Below, one piece after another: positions 11,463 through 23,003 of a stretch of 64,000 bases of DNA. The position numbers and the translations under genes are program-made. The notes under the pieces were generated by a model. That model made no database searches and was not told the DNA's origin. It saw nothing but the letters and a program-made list of their open reading frames with translations. The stretch's first letter is position 1, and every line of letters begins with the position of its first letter. Source of the stretch: Isochrysis galbana (lineage: Eukaryota > Haptophyta > Isochrysidales > Isochrysidaceae). The DNA is taken from assembly GCA_018136815.1 (NCBI GenBank), contig CM030934.1, forward strand, positions 268,627-332,626, in the 5' to 3' direction.

Positions 11463-12820
11463 ATGTGCCAGCAGAGTGCCGGCCGGCGCGCCAGCATGGC
11501 TCGCCCCCAATCTCTCTCCAAGATTGACGAGATGATTGCTGCCTCCGCCTCCTCTCTGGCCGAGGGCCTTGACCGCCTTTCTTCGACCCAGCCGTCACCG
11601 TCCTCAGACCCTCATCGCCGTTCGGGTTCTCTCCTCCAGTCGCTCACCAACGATTCCTCCTCGTGGGCGCCGGGGCAACGTGCGGGCGTGCTCTCTGGTT
11701 CAGCCGTCTTCACGCCGCTCACGCTCGGTTACATCCTAGTTTGGTATGTGACAGGGGCGCTCACCAACTCGACCTCCAAGCAGGCGCTATCGCAGTGGCC
11801 AAAGGGAGAGGCGCCTTGGATGAGCCTCACGCTGATGCAGCACATGTGTGCTACAGTTGCGGGCACGGTCGCACTCCGTGTCCTTGGATTCAGGTGCGGG
11901 CCACCCTGTGGGTATGAGGCAGCAGCGCGGGCGAGCGCAGGACGGCGGCGGCGCGGACCCTCAAGCACGCGACAGGCAACTGCCCAGCTGGTCGTCCTCC
12001 ACCTGACCCCCACCCGTGCAGGAGGTACAAGCCGCTGCCGCCGTCTGCACAGACGTGGGGCTTCTACCGGATGGTGCTCGTCTACTCAATAGGCTTCTGT
12101 CTCACCAATGGTGCTTTTGGCGCAGTCAACGCCTCATTTGTCGACACGATCAAGGCGGGCGAGCCGCTCGCAACGATGCTCCTCACCGTGCTCTTCCTCT
12201 CCGATGGACCGGCGGTCACGCTACCCATCTTCCTCTCGTTGCTGCCAATCGTGGGCGGTGTGTCCATCTCGTCAATGTCGGAGGCGTCCTTCTCGTGGAT
12301 CGGCTTCCTGATGGCGATGGGTTCCAATATCTGCTTCTCCGCACGCTCAATCTGCGCCAAGATGCTCAAGACTGAGTTAGGTCGCAGCATGGACAATGCG
12401 TCGCTTTTCCTGCACGTGAATGCCTATGGTGTCGCGCTGCTGCTCCCCGCCGTCCTCTTCTTCGAAGGGCCGGTGCTCGCTACGCTGCTCACCTCGGGCG
12501 GCAAGGCGGCGCGCCTCTTCGTGCTCAACGGGCTGCTCTACTACATCAACAATCAGATGAACTTCCTAGTGCTCGAGAAGGTGGACGCCGTCACGCATGG
12601 GCTCATAAATTGCGGGCGCCGGATCGCCAATATCGGCTTCGCGATAGTCTGGTTCGGCATACCGGTAACGCTCTACAATGGCATCGGCATCAGCCTCGCC
12701 ATCGCCGGCGCCTTCCTCTACATGAAGGCAAAGCAGATGAGCGCGAAGCCTATCAGCGCGCCACCGAGTCGCGTCGCTAGCCGATCAGCCCTATTGGACT
12801 TGTCGGGTAAGGCCTCTTGA
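11463..12820 (+). CDS. Triose-phosphate/nucleotide-sugar transporter family (TPT/EamA) protein
   Basis: Two exons, 11463-11893 and 12022-12820. The GT-AG intron of 128 bp lies at CAG|GTGCGG and GTGCAG|GAGG. The joined frame encodes 409 aa. About 70 Ser-rich cytosolic residues come first, then some nine to ten hydrophobic segments. The family's central signature is clear in exon 2: GAVNASFVDTIKAGEPL, LLPIVGGVSISSMSEASF and GFLMAMGSNICFSARSI, as in plastid phosphate translocators and Golgi nucleotide-sugar transporters. The C-terminal tail is short and contains KAK. Such proteins are antiporters in Golgi, ER or plastid membranes; the substrate cannot be read from sequence. There is no obvious transit peptide. 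A second ATG lies at codon 12. The sense strand just upstream is pyrimidine-rich. Confidence 0.88.
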
Positions 12821-13534
12821 GCTGGCGCCAGCAGCACGCTGCTCCGGGGGGGGGGCGCTGTCGCCCATCGGCCCTAGACTGGGTACGCCGCGCTGCTCGC
12901 GGCGGGACGTATTGTGCGGGCGGCCCCAAGCAACTCGCCCGGCGGGGAAACGTTAGCAGCGGCCATCGGCAGAGCGCCACGCGCGCGCGCCTCAACAGTG
13001 CGCTGAGCCGCGCTCGGCCGCTGAGCCGCGAACATGCAAAAGGGTGCGGGACGGGGTCGAGTGGAGACGGGCGCCACTTCGGAATAGCACACCTCTGTGC
13101 CGTGATGTGTGGAACAAATAGCCAGCCATGATAGATGATAGTAAGACCGGCGCAGCGGCCGGATGAACGACCGTGTTCCCAGCGGCGATCGTGCATGCGC
13201 ATTCGTGTTGAGGGCATGACGGAGCGCCGCGGGGCGGAGGGCGGCAAGGAACGGAGAATGGCGGGCAGGTGCAAAGTGGAAGGCACTCTCAAGCGCCACC
13301 TGCATCACGCCGTGGGTGGGATGCGCGTAGCCTCGTTCGTGCCGTGGGCGGCGGCCAGTCGTGCGGGCGTAGTAACCTTTTCAGTGCGAGCGCTGTAGAC
13401 AAAGTAAAAGAGAATCCTTGAAGGTGCCCGCTACGCTTCTAGTGACTCACAACACTCTGCATAGTCTCCCTCCCCCTTCTCTCCAACTCCTGGCCGAAGC
13501 AGCGCGCACGGCCACCCCGAAGCCAGAACGAGCC
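12821..13534. other. Intergenic, nothing recognised
   Basis: GC-rich sequence after the transporter stop. No plausible gene, RNA or repeat was found. Confidence 0.5.
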
Positions 13535-14470
13535 TCAGCCGGAGATCATAAACCACATTTTGTGATCTCGGAACATGCGAATTAGGAACTCCTCTACGTC
13601 ACACAACCCCAATCGAGTGGAGAGACTCTCGAGGTTCTTCAGTGCCCCCTTGGATAAAGTCTCAGCAAATGCCTTCATCCCCTCATCACCAATCTCGTTC
13701 CACCGTAGATTGAGACATTTGACATTTGAGATGGTTCAAGCCCCTCTTGGATACGGCATACGGCCTCAACAAATGCCTTCATCCCCTCGTCACCGAACCT
13801 GTTATCATTGAGATCGAGTTCTTTGAGCTTGTTCAAGGCCCCCCCCTTGGAGATGGCCTCAGCAAAGACTCTCATCCCCTCGTCATCAATGCTGTTGTAT
13901 CCGAGATCAAGATAGCTGAGGTTGTGCAAGGCCCCCTTGGAGAGGGCCTCTGAGAATGCCTTCATTCCCTCAGCACCAATCTCGTTCCACCGTAGATTGA
14001 GACAGTTGAGATGATCGAAGCCCCTCTGGGAGAGCGTCTCCGCAAGGTCTTTCATTCCCTCAGGGCCAATCTGGTTGTTGCTGAGATTGAGATGTACGAG
14101 ACCATCCAAGGCCCCCTTGGACAGGGCATTTGCAAAGTCTTTCATACACCTTTGGTGCCAATCATGTTGCTGTTGAGATCGAGCTGTACGAGACCTTGCA
14201 AATCCCCCTTGATGAGAGCCTTGGCGAATGCCTCCATCCCCTGCTCGAACATATTGTTGTACTCGAGATCAAGTCGTGTGATCTTGTCCAAGCCCCCCTT
14301 GGAGATGACCTCGGCAAATGCCTCCATTCCCTCCGCGCCAATCCGGTTGTAGCCAAGCATGAGAGTCCTCAGGGGCCTGTTGAGAAGGGCCACTGCCGCC
14401 ATCCCCTTGTCACCAATGTCGTTTTCGCTGACATTCAGCGTGAAGACCCTTCCTCGTCTCCTCCATATAG
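13535..14470 (-). pseudogene. RNase-inhibitor-type leucine-rich repeat protein, frameshifted
   Basis: About eight 28-residue repeats of the NLR/RNase-inhibitor class run on the minus strand, with the pattern L-L--N-IG-EGM-AFAEALSKGAL. Three lesions break the frame: GGTGTATG instead of GGTATG at about 14151-14154 (2 bp), a tandem ATACGGC at 13751-13764 and a tandem ACATTTG at 13715-13728 (both 7 bp). Removing the extra copies by eye restores a continuous LRR register to a stop at 13535. The N-terminus is unclear, because the frame upstream of about 14470 enters a dispersed repeat also present at 29.97 and 54.27 kb. It is either a pseudogene or an array of errors; the repeats themselves are well conserved, so the damage is recent. 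Confidence 0.75.
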
Positions 14471-14574
14471 ACGTGTGACGAAACTTGTTGTCTGCTTTTA
14501 CGCGGTCGGTGCTCTTTGGTGTGGACATACACTCATCAGTGCTCTTTGGTGTGAGACGTGGATCGTGAATTTCA

Positions 14575-14720
14575 ACGAGACATCGATCCTGCCCAAGTCG
14601 AGTGAATGGAGTCAGACCACGTGTGGGTTTCAGCATGTGAAGTGTCAAGTTGAGTCAAGTAACCTCCAGGTGACAACGAAAGGTGTGAGCAGGGATGGGG
14701 ATAATTGAACGCTTTTGGTC
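14575..14720 (-). repeat. Dispersed repeat 'X', copy 1
   Basis: About 150 bp running from the AAGACCAAAAGCGTTCAAT region through TCACCTGGAGGTTACTTGAC to an ACTCCATTCACTCGA region. Copies 2 and 3 lie at 29966-30160 and 54268-54420 (plus). Here it directly follows a MER-type leader (ATG 14798). Confidence 0.75.
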
Positions 14721-14830
14721 TTGGGGCGGCCCCTGTCTGTGGGGCGTCGTGGCTGCGGGGGGCGGCTGGGAAGTGGGAGCGGTCGCCGTGCGCTCCATCA
14801 CTCAAAATAACAATAGTTTTTTCAGTGCAT
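14721..14830 (-). mobile_element. MER-type 5' leader fragment (ATG 14798)
   Basis: The minus strand reads AAACTATTGTTATTTTGAGTG and then ATGGAGCGCACGGC, giving MERTATAPTSQPPP. Same design as the LINE 5' ends at 59046 and 63610. It runs into repeat X within 80 bp, so it is a chimeric or truncated copy. No target duplication found. Confidence 0.45.
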
Positions 14831-14879
14831 TCGTTCGGGAATGTGGAGCACCTTTTTCCCCAGTTGGATGGGCTCGTTA

Positions 14880-15649
14880 GGTGTTAGGCTTAGGCACCAC
14901 GTGTTTGGGGTTCACTGCTTGGAGGGCTCTAGTGTCTAGTGATGACATATGAGGAATAAGAAGTTAGGAGTGGCGCGCGCGCCGCTCCTCTCCGGAGCCC
15001 TCGCCGTCACCGCACCAATGAGAGCCCATCCACCCACCCAACCCCAACCCAGCCAGGGCTCACCACGCGAGCTCCGTGCCGTCACCGCTTGGTAGCCGCA
15101 TAAAACCAAAGCGCAAGGAGAAAGCTAGCGAAGCTGGCAGCGCCCGCAAGCGCTATGGCCTGAGCTCGCCCACGCACGCCACACAAGACACACGCAACGG
15201 AAGCAATGCAACAACTACCTAACGCTAATTTACTTATACTTATGGCCCGCATCTGCAGCTCTAGGCACACGTATCTGCAATGCATGCTATTGCTGCTCCC
15301 GCTATACTCACTTTGTCAGCGGCTCCAGATCCGCCATTGCGCTCGCTGCGCCTATTTTTCAGGAGAGGGATTGCAACGGGCATCGATCAGCGAGGGTCTG
15401 ACGATATAGAAACCGGGCGAATAGCATACGACAGTGGTGGAAGCGGCGCACGGGTCGAGGCGTCGATCGCAGCGTCATAGGGCCTGATACCCCCTTCCCG
15501 TTTTCCCCTATCGCCGCCGCCAAGCCGCGCGACGACACCTCTTCCCCAACCCGATCTCTCCTGACTGCGAATCGATTGACACACAGCTGTTGAAGGTAAT
15601 GGCCCTTCGCGCCCAAACTCGCAGTCTCATAGGAAAGTGCGTCCGCCGC
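14880..15649. other. Intergenic between LRR relic and ERGIC3 3' end; one weak small frame
   Basis: The only candidate is a 67-aa minus-strand frame at 15082-15285 with one long hydrophobic stretch (IALAGAASFASFLLALWFYA). It has no recognisable homology in my reading and may be chance or the last exon of an unseen gene. Confidence 0.3.
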
Positions 15650-18600
15650 TCATGCCGCTTTGCCCAGCCCTGTTTTGACCAGCCGATTGGAAGAGTGGTA
15701 CCACGCGGAGTCGAGAATACCCGCGACCGTGAATAGCCCTCCGATGAGGGCAGCACAACGTGTGAAAAACTGGAGGAGGCTCCCTCCGCGCTCCTCGGTC
15801 TTGCTCACTCTGAGAGCGGTTGGCTCGTAGTTGAACTGGATGCTGTCGAGAGGCAGCAAGGACGGGTGACCGGGATGAGTGCGGTGAGGGGAAGGCAAAT
15901 AGCAGGTTGCGCTACAACGCGGTGCTTAATCTGGAGCATCTCTTCAACCGGGGTCCCAGTCTCTTAAACGCTGAGATGATGGACACGAGCACAGCTGCTA
16001 CTTGGCCCAGGGGTTCACGACGCACCTTGGCAAGATTTGGCTGTCAGGCTCAAGCGCCTTGTAGTACTCCGTCACACTAAACTGATTCGAAAATACGCTC
16101 TGTCCATTGAGGTACGTGTAAGTGGTGGGAACGATCTGCGTGTGAGGCGCGGGCTAAGATTCAGCGTCCAAGGCGGATCGAATGTCCATAAATGGTGCAG
16201 CTTGATGCGGCGCTACGCGCCGACGGGCAGCTCGCGAGAGGTGGGAGTCGTAGATGAGGTGCCGTTCCCAAGTCAGAGCCAAGCATACGAACCGCCGACA
16301 GGTAGGGCATATGCACAGGCCGGGCACTGCTTGACGGCAGAGGAGAGCTAAGTGCACTGGCCGGCGAGCGGGACGTGCCTTTAAGAAGTATCGCGCTACC
16401 GCTGCCCCGCCCGGCGAGAACGTCCACACATTATCAAGCGGATTCTTCTGGCCGGGAAAGTCCTTCCCGAAGGAGAGGCGTCGGATATGGTGTGTGACGT
16501 TGAAGTGGGCTGCGTCCGCAACGGTAAGAGCAGGTGGGCGTAGGGGCGAAAGTTGGCGGCTCGTCGTGGCTGTTGTAGCGGGCGAGATGATGAAGGTGCC
16601 CTTGACACGCGCCACCTACGTTGGCACACAAAGAAGCATCCACCGCTCGCGCTCAGCCGGCTGACCGTTCGCGACCCTTACGATGGAGAGGACTGGCCAC
16701 GCAGCCTAGCGGTTCACCACCGCGCCTGCGAAACGCGCGGCGCAGGCTAACCTCCATTGTTCCGTAAACGGAGCATCCCTCGTGGTCGTCGAGCGCGTGG
16801 ATGCGCTGCCGTTGCTCGCGAGCACATTGCTCCACCTGCCGCTCGTCGAACTTTCCCCATCTCTTCTGCTTGTAAGCAGCGCGCACCTGAGCGCCACGGA
16901 AGCAATGGCATCCATTGATCCCGCCGGTTGCCAAGCTGCGCGCTTTGGTTTGGCCTGGCCCACGGCCGCCACTCGCTCCAGCGTTGTGAGGGACGCGTGG
17001 CCATCGTACAGCTTGTGAGCGGGTCAGCGCGGGTCTCCCCCCTTGAGCGGCGCACACCTCATCACACGTATTGCAACAGCGCCCATCCTCGGCCGCCCCG
17101 TAGCACGACCCGCAGTACCCGTCGGGCATGCGTTGCTCGCCACGCAACTCGGCAGTCATCTCGGCGAGCTCAGCGTCCATCTCCGCTTCCAGCCTGCGCC
17201 TCGCCTCGCCACTGGCACCTTGCATCAGCGAGGCGAATGCGGCACGCACCCTCTGTAAACGCGGGCGGATCGCGCCGGCGAGTGCGTCAGCGCCGTCGCT
17301 GCCACCCGCGCTGCCCTTCCCATCGACAATGCTGCCGAAGTCGTTGAGGAGCTGCTCCAAGCCTTCATACTTGCCCTTGCGCGCGAGGTCGTGGTTGGAC
17401 ACAAACCTATAGTAGGCAAGTTGCCACGCTTGTCGTAGGGAATGATAGCCCAACCACCAGCACCCGGCCAAGGCAGCCGCGACACCGGCCAGTCAATCAG
17501 CCGCGCCGTCCGGTGGTCTATGGAAGGGCGCGACGCCTGCTCGCGCCGTCCCACAGGAAGCGCTCGCGTCACGCTAACAGTCCCCGCGCGAGCCTCATTT
17601 CAGCTGCCTCCGCCTCGGCCAAGCTGCCTACGTGGTGGGCAAGCTATCTGCGCGGCGCCCAAGAGAGGTGCGTATCCGCCAAGCGCTGCCCAACTGAAGA
17701 GTCCGGCGCTGGGCCCCGGCCGCACATCCCAAACCCTGGTGCACCAGCAGAGCGCGGTGCTTACCCCTGCATATTGTCCGAAAGGATACCCAGGCGTAGC
17801 TGCAAGGCCTCGCGGAGGCTATCAATGGACACGTTAGTGCTGTTGCGAAGCATGTCTAGGTTGGACCCCATTGCGTGCAGGTTTTCGAGGATCTTCTTGC
17901 GTTGGGCATCGGAGAAGACGCGCGAGTCGGCCACCTGAGACAGGCGCGATCGCCGCGGTTGGGCACGACGAACGGAACATGCCCTGCGAATAGGAATGCG
18001 CGCCAACTCGAGAGCGGGGCGTACGTCATTCGGGCGCGTACTGTGCGCCGCCTAGCGCTCACCGTGACGCGCAGCTTGTGCACCTCGTCCAGGGTGAGTT
18101 TCAGGTCCTCTGCCTCCTTCATCTCGCTCTCAGCAATCGAGGCGGCAGTCATCAGCCTGTCCAGCCGCCCCTGCAGCACGGCGGCGAGCTCAGCTAGCTC
18201 GCGCTTGTGGTTCGCGTGCTCCTCGGGCGTGAGGTCCGGGTTCTCCTCCTCCTCGTGTGAGTAGTGGAGTAGCGTGTCCTCCAGCCGAAGGCGCGCCTCC
18301 TCCACCATCGAGACAATCTGTGCGGGGCGAGACGTGATCGATCGGTAGTCGAGCGCCCTCTGGCCATGCAGTGCACACATACACTTCACGCGCTCTCGGA
18401 GGAATTCGATTGTGCACTCTCCGCTACTTGCGCGTACGAGTGCGTGCTTTGGGGCATGGTTGTGAGGTCTGTGGGCACAGGTGGGAGGTCTGTGCGCGCG
18501 CCAGCATGTGCAGCGTTCCCTCCCGGAACCTATGGCTCGGCTGGGCACCCTTGGGTGAGTAGCACGTTCTCAAGATTTGGAGCCCCTACTTGTGCTTGCT

Positions 18601-19258
18601 TTCGCGTCGCCTACTCTGCTTCAGCCCTGGCACGGCCGTCTGATGCCACGCCCTCTCCGGCAGATCGACAGGACGGCCCTCAAGGGATGGCATGCATGCT
18701 CAGGCGTCGTCTCTACGCTGCCCCCGTGGTTTGGCGTGTCTCGGTGTGTGGCGTGCGTTGCGTGTGTGATTGTGCGCGCACGCTGGCGCAGACGCACGAA
18801 GCCTACCAAACCGGAGGAGACGCCCGTCGCTCCCCGCGCACCTTCCTCTGCTCGAACCCCGGCGCGACAGCCTGATCCCAAGCAACCCTCTCCGGCAGAT
18901 CGATCGGCACTCCTCTCCTATCGATCCTGAGCTTATGGAGGTCCCTCTCCACGTGGAGCTGCTGGGATCCTGACTCATCCGTAACATCCATCACAAACTC
19001 GCTGCACGGAAGCGACGGCAGCACCAGATCCACATTGAGAAGCAGCCGGCCCTCGCGAAGAGGGATCTGTGCGCCGCTTGGAGCGTTGGAGAGGTCGAGT
19101 GTGAGCCTGTCGACCGAGCGGAGGGAGCGGAAGGTGGAGCACTCGGCGAGGACAAGGAGTATCCCGCACAATACGCATCCCAGAGAGATCGCGCCTCCTC
19201 CCACAGTACGCTCGCGGAAGTCGTCGAGAGTCTTTGGGAAGACGTCGAGCCACTCCAT
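15650..19258 (-). CDS. ERGIC3: ERGIC3/Erv46-type cargo receptor with long luminal insertion
   Basis: Eight exons: 19258-18887, 18317-18063, 17934-17765, 17406-17058, 16886-16752, 16615-16379, 16135-16026 and 15842-15650. Phases agree at all seven junctions, giving 606 aa. Intron 6 has a GC donor (AAG|GCACGT). Family hallmarks are MEWLDVFPKTLDDFRERT at the N-terminus, TM1 about residues 18-42, CGSCYGAAEDGRCCNTC, EGCSVYG, THHIRRLSFGKDFPG, YFLK joined to IVPTTYTYLNG, and a C-terminal IGGLFTVAGILDS membrane segment. Erv46/ERGIC3 proteins cycle between ER and Golgi and help package cargo into COPII vesicles. Human ERGIC3 is about 383 aa. The excess here lies in exons 2-4, residues about 125-362: a hydrophilic, Glu/Lys-rich, coiled-coil-like luminal segment of some 210 residues. 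The upstream sense strand is pyrimidine-rich. Confidence 0.9.
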
Positions 19259-19386
19259 TGAGAGGGGAGGGGGGAGGGGGGGGGGGGGGTCTAAGTACTA
19301 AGAGTAAACCTCCGAAGAGATCAAGGGGGTGGGGAGGGAGGGGGAGGAAGAGGGCGTCAGAGTTTTATTGTTGTGTCAGTATACAG

Positions 19387-19871
19387 TAGGGGTGCACCAT
19401 TAAGAAACCACCCCATTAAGGACAGTGTACAAGGAAATTGACCGTCCGTGTGCTAAGAAACCTACATAGGGCGAAAGGGCACCGGTCATGAACAAGAAAC
19501 CGAATGAGCAAGAAAGCTCCTATGTACGCGCAACAGGGGAGCGCCAACAGAGCTTCGGCGCGCCGCGCGTGGCTCGTGGCTCGTGGCTCAACACTTATTT
19601 TTTACATACCGGAGGGGTGGCAGAGACGGGGGCGGGGCTTGTCGGCCCCCCCCCCAAGAATCCGCCGATACGTAAGAAACCCAATGGGACAATGGGACAA
19701 GCTGATGTCACCGATAACAGATAAGAAACAAGAAATCATTATGACCCGGACACCCGGACCCGGCGCGGAGCGCCGAAGAAAGTGAGCGAAGAAACTCAGC
19801 GTGCTGGTGACAGAGGGGTTAAGGAAAGTGTACGGGAGAAAAATCTCTGTTTTCTTAATGGTGCACCCCTA
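19387..19871. mobile_element. 485-bp element with TAGGGGTGCACCATTAAG inverted ends
   Basis: TAGGGGTGCACCATTAAGAA at 19387 is repeated inverted, ending at 19871. Inside are several TAAGAAAC motifs (19401, 19452, 19671, 19721), like hAT subterminal binding repeats. Flanking 8-mers GTATACAG and CTATAGCC match poorly (5 of 8), so the target duplication is eroded or the class uncertain. Confidence 0.65.
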
Positions 19872-19887
19872 CTATAGCCTTAATGAT

Positions 19888-20524
19888 TGTCGCATTCGCG
19901 AATCGACACTCGTTAGGCTTCGCTCTTCTCTTCGTCGTTCGGTATTTATCGTTATAATTCTCTCGTTCTCGTTCTCGGTCAAAAGCTTCGCTTGGATGCA
20001 TGGGATCGTGGGTTGTGGAGCGCCCTCTCTCTTTCTCTCGAAAGAGAAGGGAAGTTTCCCCACCTTTCTTCCTCCCAGGCGCCTCGCAAATAGGTTTAAT
20101 TTGCTATCTCCCCTGCGGTTCTTTATCTGCTTCTGGGGGCAATCAGGTTTAATTTGCGACCTCTTCGCATCTCCCCCTTAGGCACATCGCACTCCTTTCG
20201 TCTTATTTGGTAGGTCTCTTGGAATCCTGCGTAGCAAGATTGCCCCTCGATTCCGTTATGGTGCGATTCCCGTTCCAGACAAGATCGCCGACAGATCGCC
20301 CTTTGATCGTCGTCCGTTGTTGTCTGATCGGAGTGTTTGGGTTTGATTTCAGTCGAGTTATGTGAGAAAGTCGTGGGGCGAGAGTCGGGGTGTTTTCCTG
20401 GGTGTCGTTGTCCGTCGTCCTGTCGCCAGTCGTCATCCGTCGCTCTCGTTCTCGTCGCTCTCGCTCTCGTAACACTCGTACCCAACAAACTCGCCTCGCC
20501 TCGCCAGCCCCTGCCATCACAGCC
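19888..20524 (+). repeat. 640-bp retroelement 5' repeat, copy 1
   Basis: Nearly the same sequence as 36224-36880. Both start TGTCGCATTCGCGAATCGAC and end at GCCATCACAGCC. It sits directly before a gag-like frame, so it is a long terminal repeat or 5' untranslated region of a retrotransposon. It starts with TG and contains CA near its end, which allows an LTR but does not prove it. Confidence 0.7.
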
Positions 20525-20561
20525 CTCCTCTCACTCGCCCTCGCCTCTCGCCGCTCGTTCC

Positions 20562-21521
20562 ATGTCGTTCTCGCCGCCGTCCTCGCCCTCGCTCAAGCCC
20601 GCCTGCCCGCCTTCCTCTGCTGACGGGCTTCAGCCCGTCATCGTCTCCGAAGCCGTCTCCTCAGCCGCGCCTGCCGCCGGCTTGCCACCTTCCTCATTGC
20701 CCTCAGGCCCTATGGGCCAGCCCAATTCGTCAGGTGTAGAATCTCTCCCGGTGCGTCCCGCGCTGGACGTCTCAATGGGGGTCAACCCCACCTCTGCAGA
20801 GTCGGGCACCATGCCTGCCCTGCCCCCTTTCTCCTCTCCGGACGGACATCCACCGCCACCCTCGCAGTGGGAGGTGATGCCCTCCCTTTCTTCGCCCCCT
20901 GATCTCTCTGCGGTTCCCCCACCATCATCTCCGCCATCGCCGCCGGAGCCCATGGAGGGCAGGTCCAAGCCCGAGTCTTTCCAGGGTGAAGATCATCCTC
21001 TGGAAGGATTCCTCCCCTCTTCTAGCGCATGCCTCGAGGCTCCACCACCCTTACCATCGGACTCGGAGGCCGCCTACGAGCCCTATCACGCCTCCCTCGA
21101 ACGCCTCTCGGTCGCCTCGGTCGCCCCAAGTCAGCCGTCTCGTCGTGAAGAGGCCCCGGGCCTGCTGCCCGACTCCCTTCTTCATCTCTCTTCTTCTTCA
21201 CCGTCTGCTACGGCCCTGCCGCCAACTTCGTCGGCTTCACCGGGGCTCAATGCTGTCGAGCTGCGCTATATTGAACTCATGCAGGCCATGGCCGCACAGT
21301 TCTCTCAGCAGCTTGCCGCGGTCACCAGCGCGATTGAACGAGGCCGACTCCCTACTGCTCCAGTCCAGGCCCCGACAATTGGCGATATGGGACGGGCGAT
21401 GGAGCCCATTCGCCGTACTATTGTCAACCGTTCATCCGCTTCCTTTGCGAGGGCGAGCCGGAGATCCCTGACGCCCACCGCGCCTACCTTCGTCGTCTCG
21501 TCGTCCTTGGCATTAGGCTAA
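20562..21521 (+). pseudogene. Gag-like Pro/Ser-rich retroelement protein, frameshifted
   Basis: ATG 20562 (MSFSPPSSPSLKP) opens a 319-aa Pro/Ser-rich frame. It has one helical stretch (AVELRYIELMQAMAAQFSQQ) typical of gag coiled coils. Near 21425 the likely gag continuation (FIRFLCEGEPEIPDAHRAYL) is in the +1 frame and stays open to about 21670, so one base has been lost or gained. No protease, reverse transcriptase or integrase follows; the element is a 5' remnant. Class assignment rests on context only. Confidence 0.5.
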
Positions 21522-21702
21522 TATCAGGTCTGATATCAGGTGTTAGGTTGTCAAAACCTGACGACTTGATCCCTGACGTCCCATCACTGCTAGCAACCAC
21601 GCCAATCGCCGCCGCCGCCCGCGCGCATCGCGCCGTAGTCGGCCGTGTGAGGCGCCGACAACTACGCTAACGTCACCCGGCCGAATGGGCCGGAGTGCTA
21701 TC

Positions 21703-21870
21703 GCGTTGGCTGCCAGGGAGCAGCCAGGGCGGCAACAAAAAGCAGGAGGGTCATGACAGAATGACAGACCGTGAGTGAGACAGGTGGGAGCTCCATATCG
21801 CGCTGGCTGCCAGGGAGCAGCCAGGGCGGCAACAAAAAGCAGGAGGGTCATGAAGACAGTGAGTGAGACA
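21703..21870 (+). repeat. Two-copy tandem repeat of about 90 bp
   Basis: The unit carries GGCTGCCAGGGAGCAGCCAG, then GGCGGCAACAAAAAGCAGGA, then a TGAGTGAGACAG end. It occurs at 21703-21785 and 21796-21870. The first copy has a short extra CAGAATGA segment. Confidence 0.85.
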
Positions 21871-22740
21871 GTGATAGGGTCAGTACCTGGGACACCTGGC
21901 ACCTGGGAGCACTGGGGCACTCACGAAGATACCCCTGGCCCCTGGGGCACGGTGATTCTACAACACCTACCCCCCGCACAATTCCTTACATATACCATAT
22001 ACCCCACCGCGGGTCTTTGGATAATACTCTGAGACAAATAGGAAGGCGTGCAAGGGAATAGAGAAGGAATCAAGAATTTAGGGAATCGGCGAGTATTGCC
22101 TTAGTATGAGCCGATGAAGCGTCGTGAGTGTTGATGAAGGTGAGATTCCTTAGGTGCACTAAGTCGATCTAGAGTGAGCTGAGATCTCCAAGATGAAGGC
22201 GAGGTCTAGAAGTCGATGTGCAAATGACTCGTGAACCCTAAGAACTCGATGTGCATCCACTGCAGATGATTATGTAGAGAAGAGTCCAGAAGGTGGTGCA
22301 CATGATGAAAGAGGCTGATGACTTGATGAGAAGGAATCTGGCAGACAAAGTTACCGGTAAAGATGATTCTATCGGTAAGGACCAATGGATTGTGTTGGCA
22401 GATGACGGCACTCTGTGATAAGTGCCCAACTTTCGAACGCGACCGGACCCGCTGCCGGCGCTTTCTCGGTCATCTACTGAGAGCTAGAAAGAATGGCCAG
22501 AATGCCCGCCACCAGGCACCATATCCAAAGCCAAAGATGCCGCCCTAGCAGCCACGCCAATCGCCGCCGCCGCCGCCTTGGGGCCGAAACCCCCGCCTGT
22601 TAATCGATTAATAGAGGGAGTTTCTCGATAACCCCATATCGAGCTTAATAGGTTGGGCGCCAAACCCCCCTATTAATTGGGTGTTAAGCGACTAATTGGT
22701 TTTAACCGAGCCCTAGCCTTGCGCGGCGCCGCGGCGGGAT
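21871..22740. other. Degenerate repeat-derived sequence, no gene
   Basis: Lower-GC sequence with short broken frames. One at 22430-22548 contains CDKCPTFERDRTRC, but it has no context that would identify it. CTAGCA(A/G)CCACGCCAATCGCC occurs at both 21589 and 22546. Confidence 0.4.
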
Positions 22741-22812
22741 GGGCGGGGAGAGGAGAGGGGAGCGACGCGCGCTCCATGATCCTATCGTGATAATGATAGT
22801 TGCCGGAGGCTT
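22741..22812 (-). mobile_element. MER-type 5' leader fragment (ATG 22777)
   Basis: The minus strand reads CAACTATCATTATCACGATAGGATC then ATGGAGCGCGCG (MERASLPSPLPAHPAAAPRK). The hairpin CTATC/GATAG again lies just before the ATG. Truncated after about 80 bp. Confidence 0.45.
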
Positions 22813-23003
22813 TTCTTGGTTGGGGAAGATGACAAGCCACTCCTTCGCAAAGGGAGGGGGGCTCGAACTTTTACTAGGTCTCTATGTCTACTTGATGGCC
22901 TGTCAAGTCTACAATGCGATATTTTGATGCGAGCGACGTCGTCGAGTGCGCTTCGGGTAGACGTGCACTCTTCGATACATTCTAGCCAGCTGCACTATCA
23001 TCC

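Noticed and set aside
18640-18680. Second ERGIC3 exon-1 end inside intron 1 (CTCCGGCAGATCGA repeated)
   Set aside because: Only about 15 bp are shared with the true exon end; no conserved coding follows, so chance or a tiny duplication is more likely than an alternative exon.
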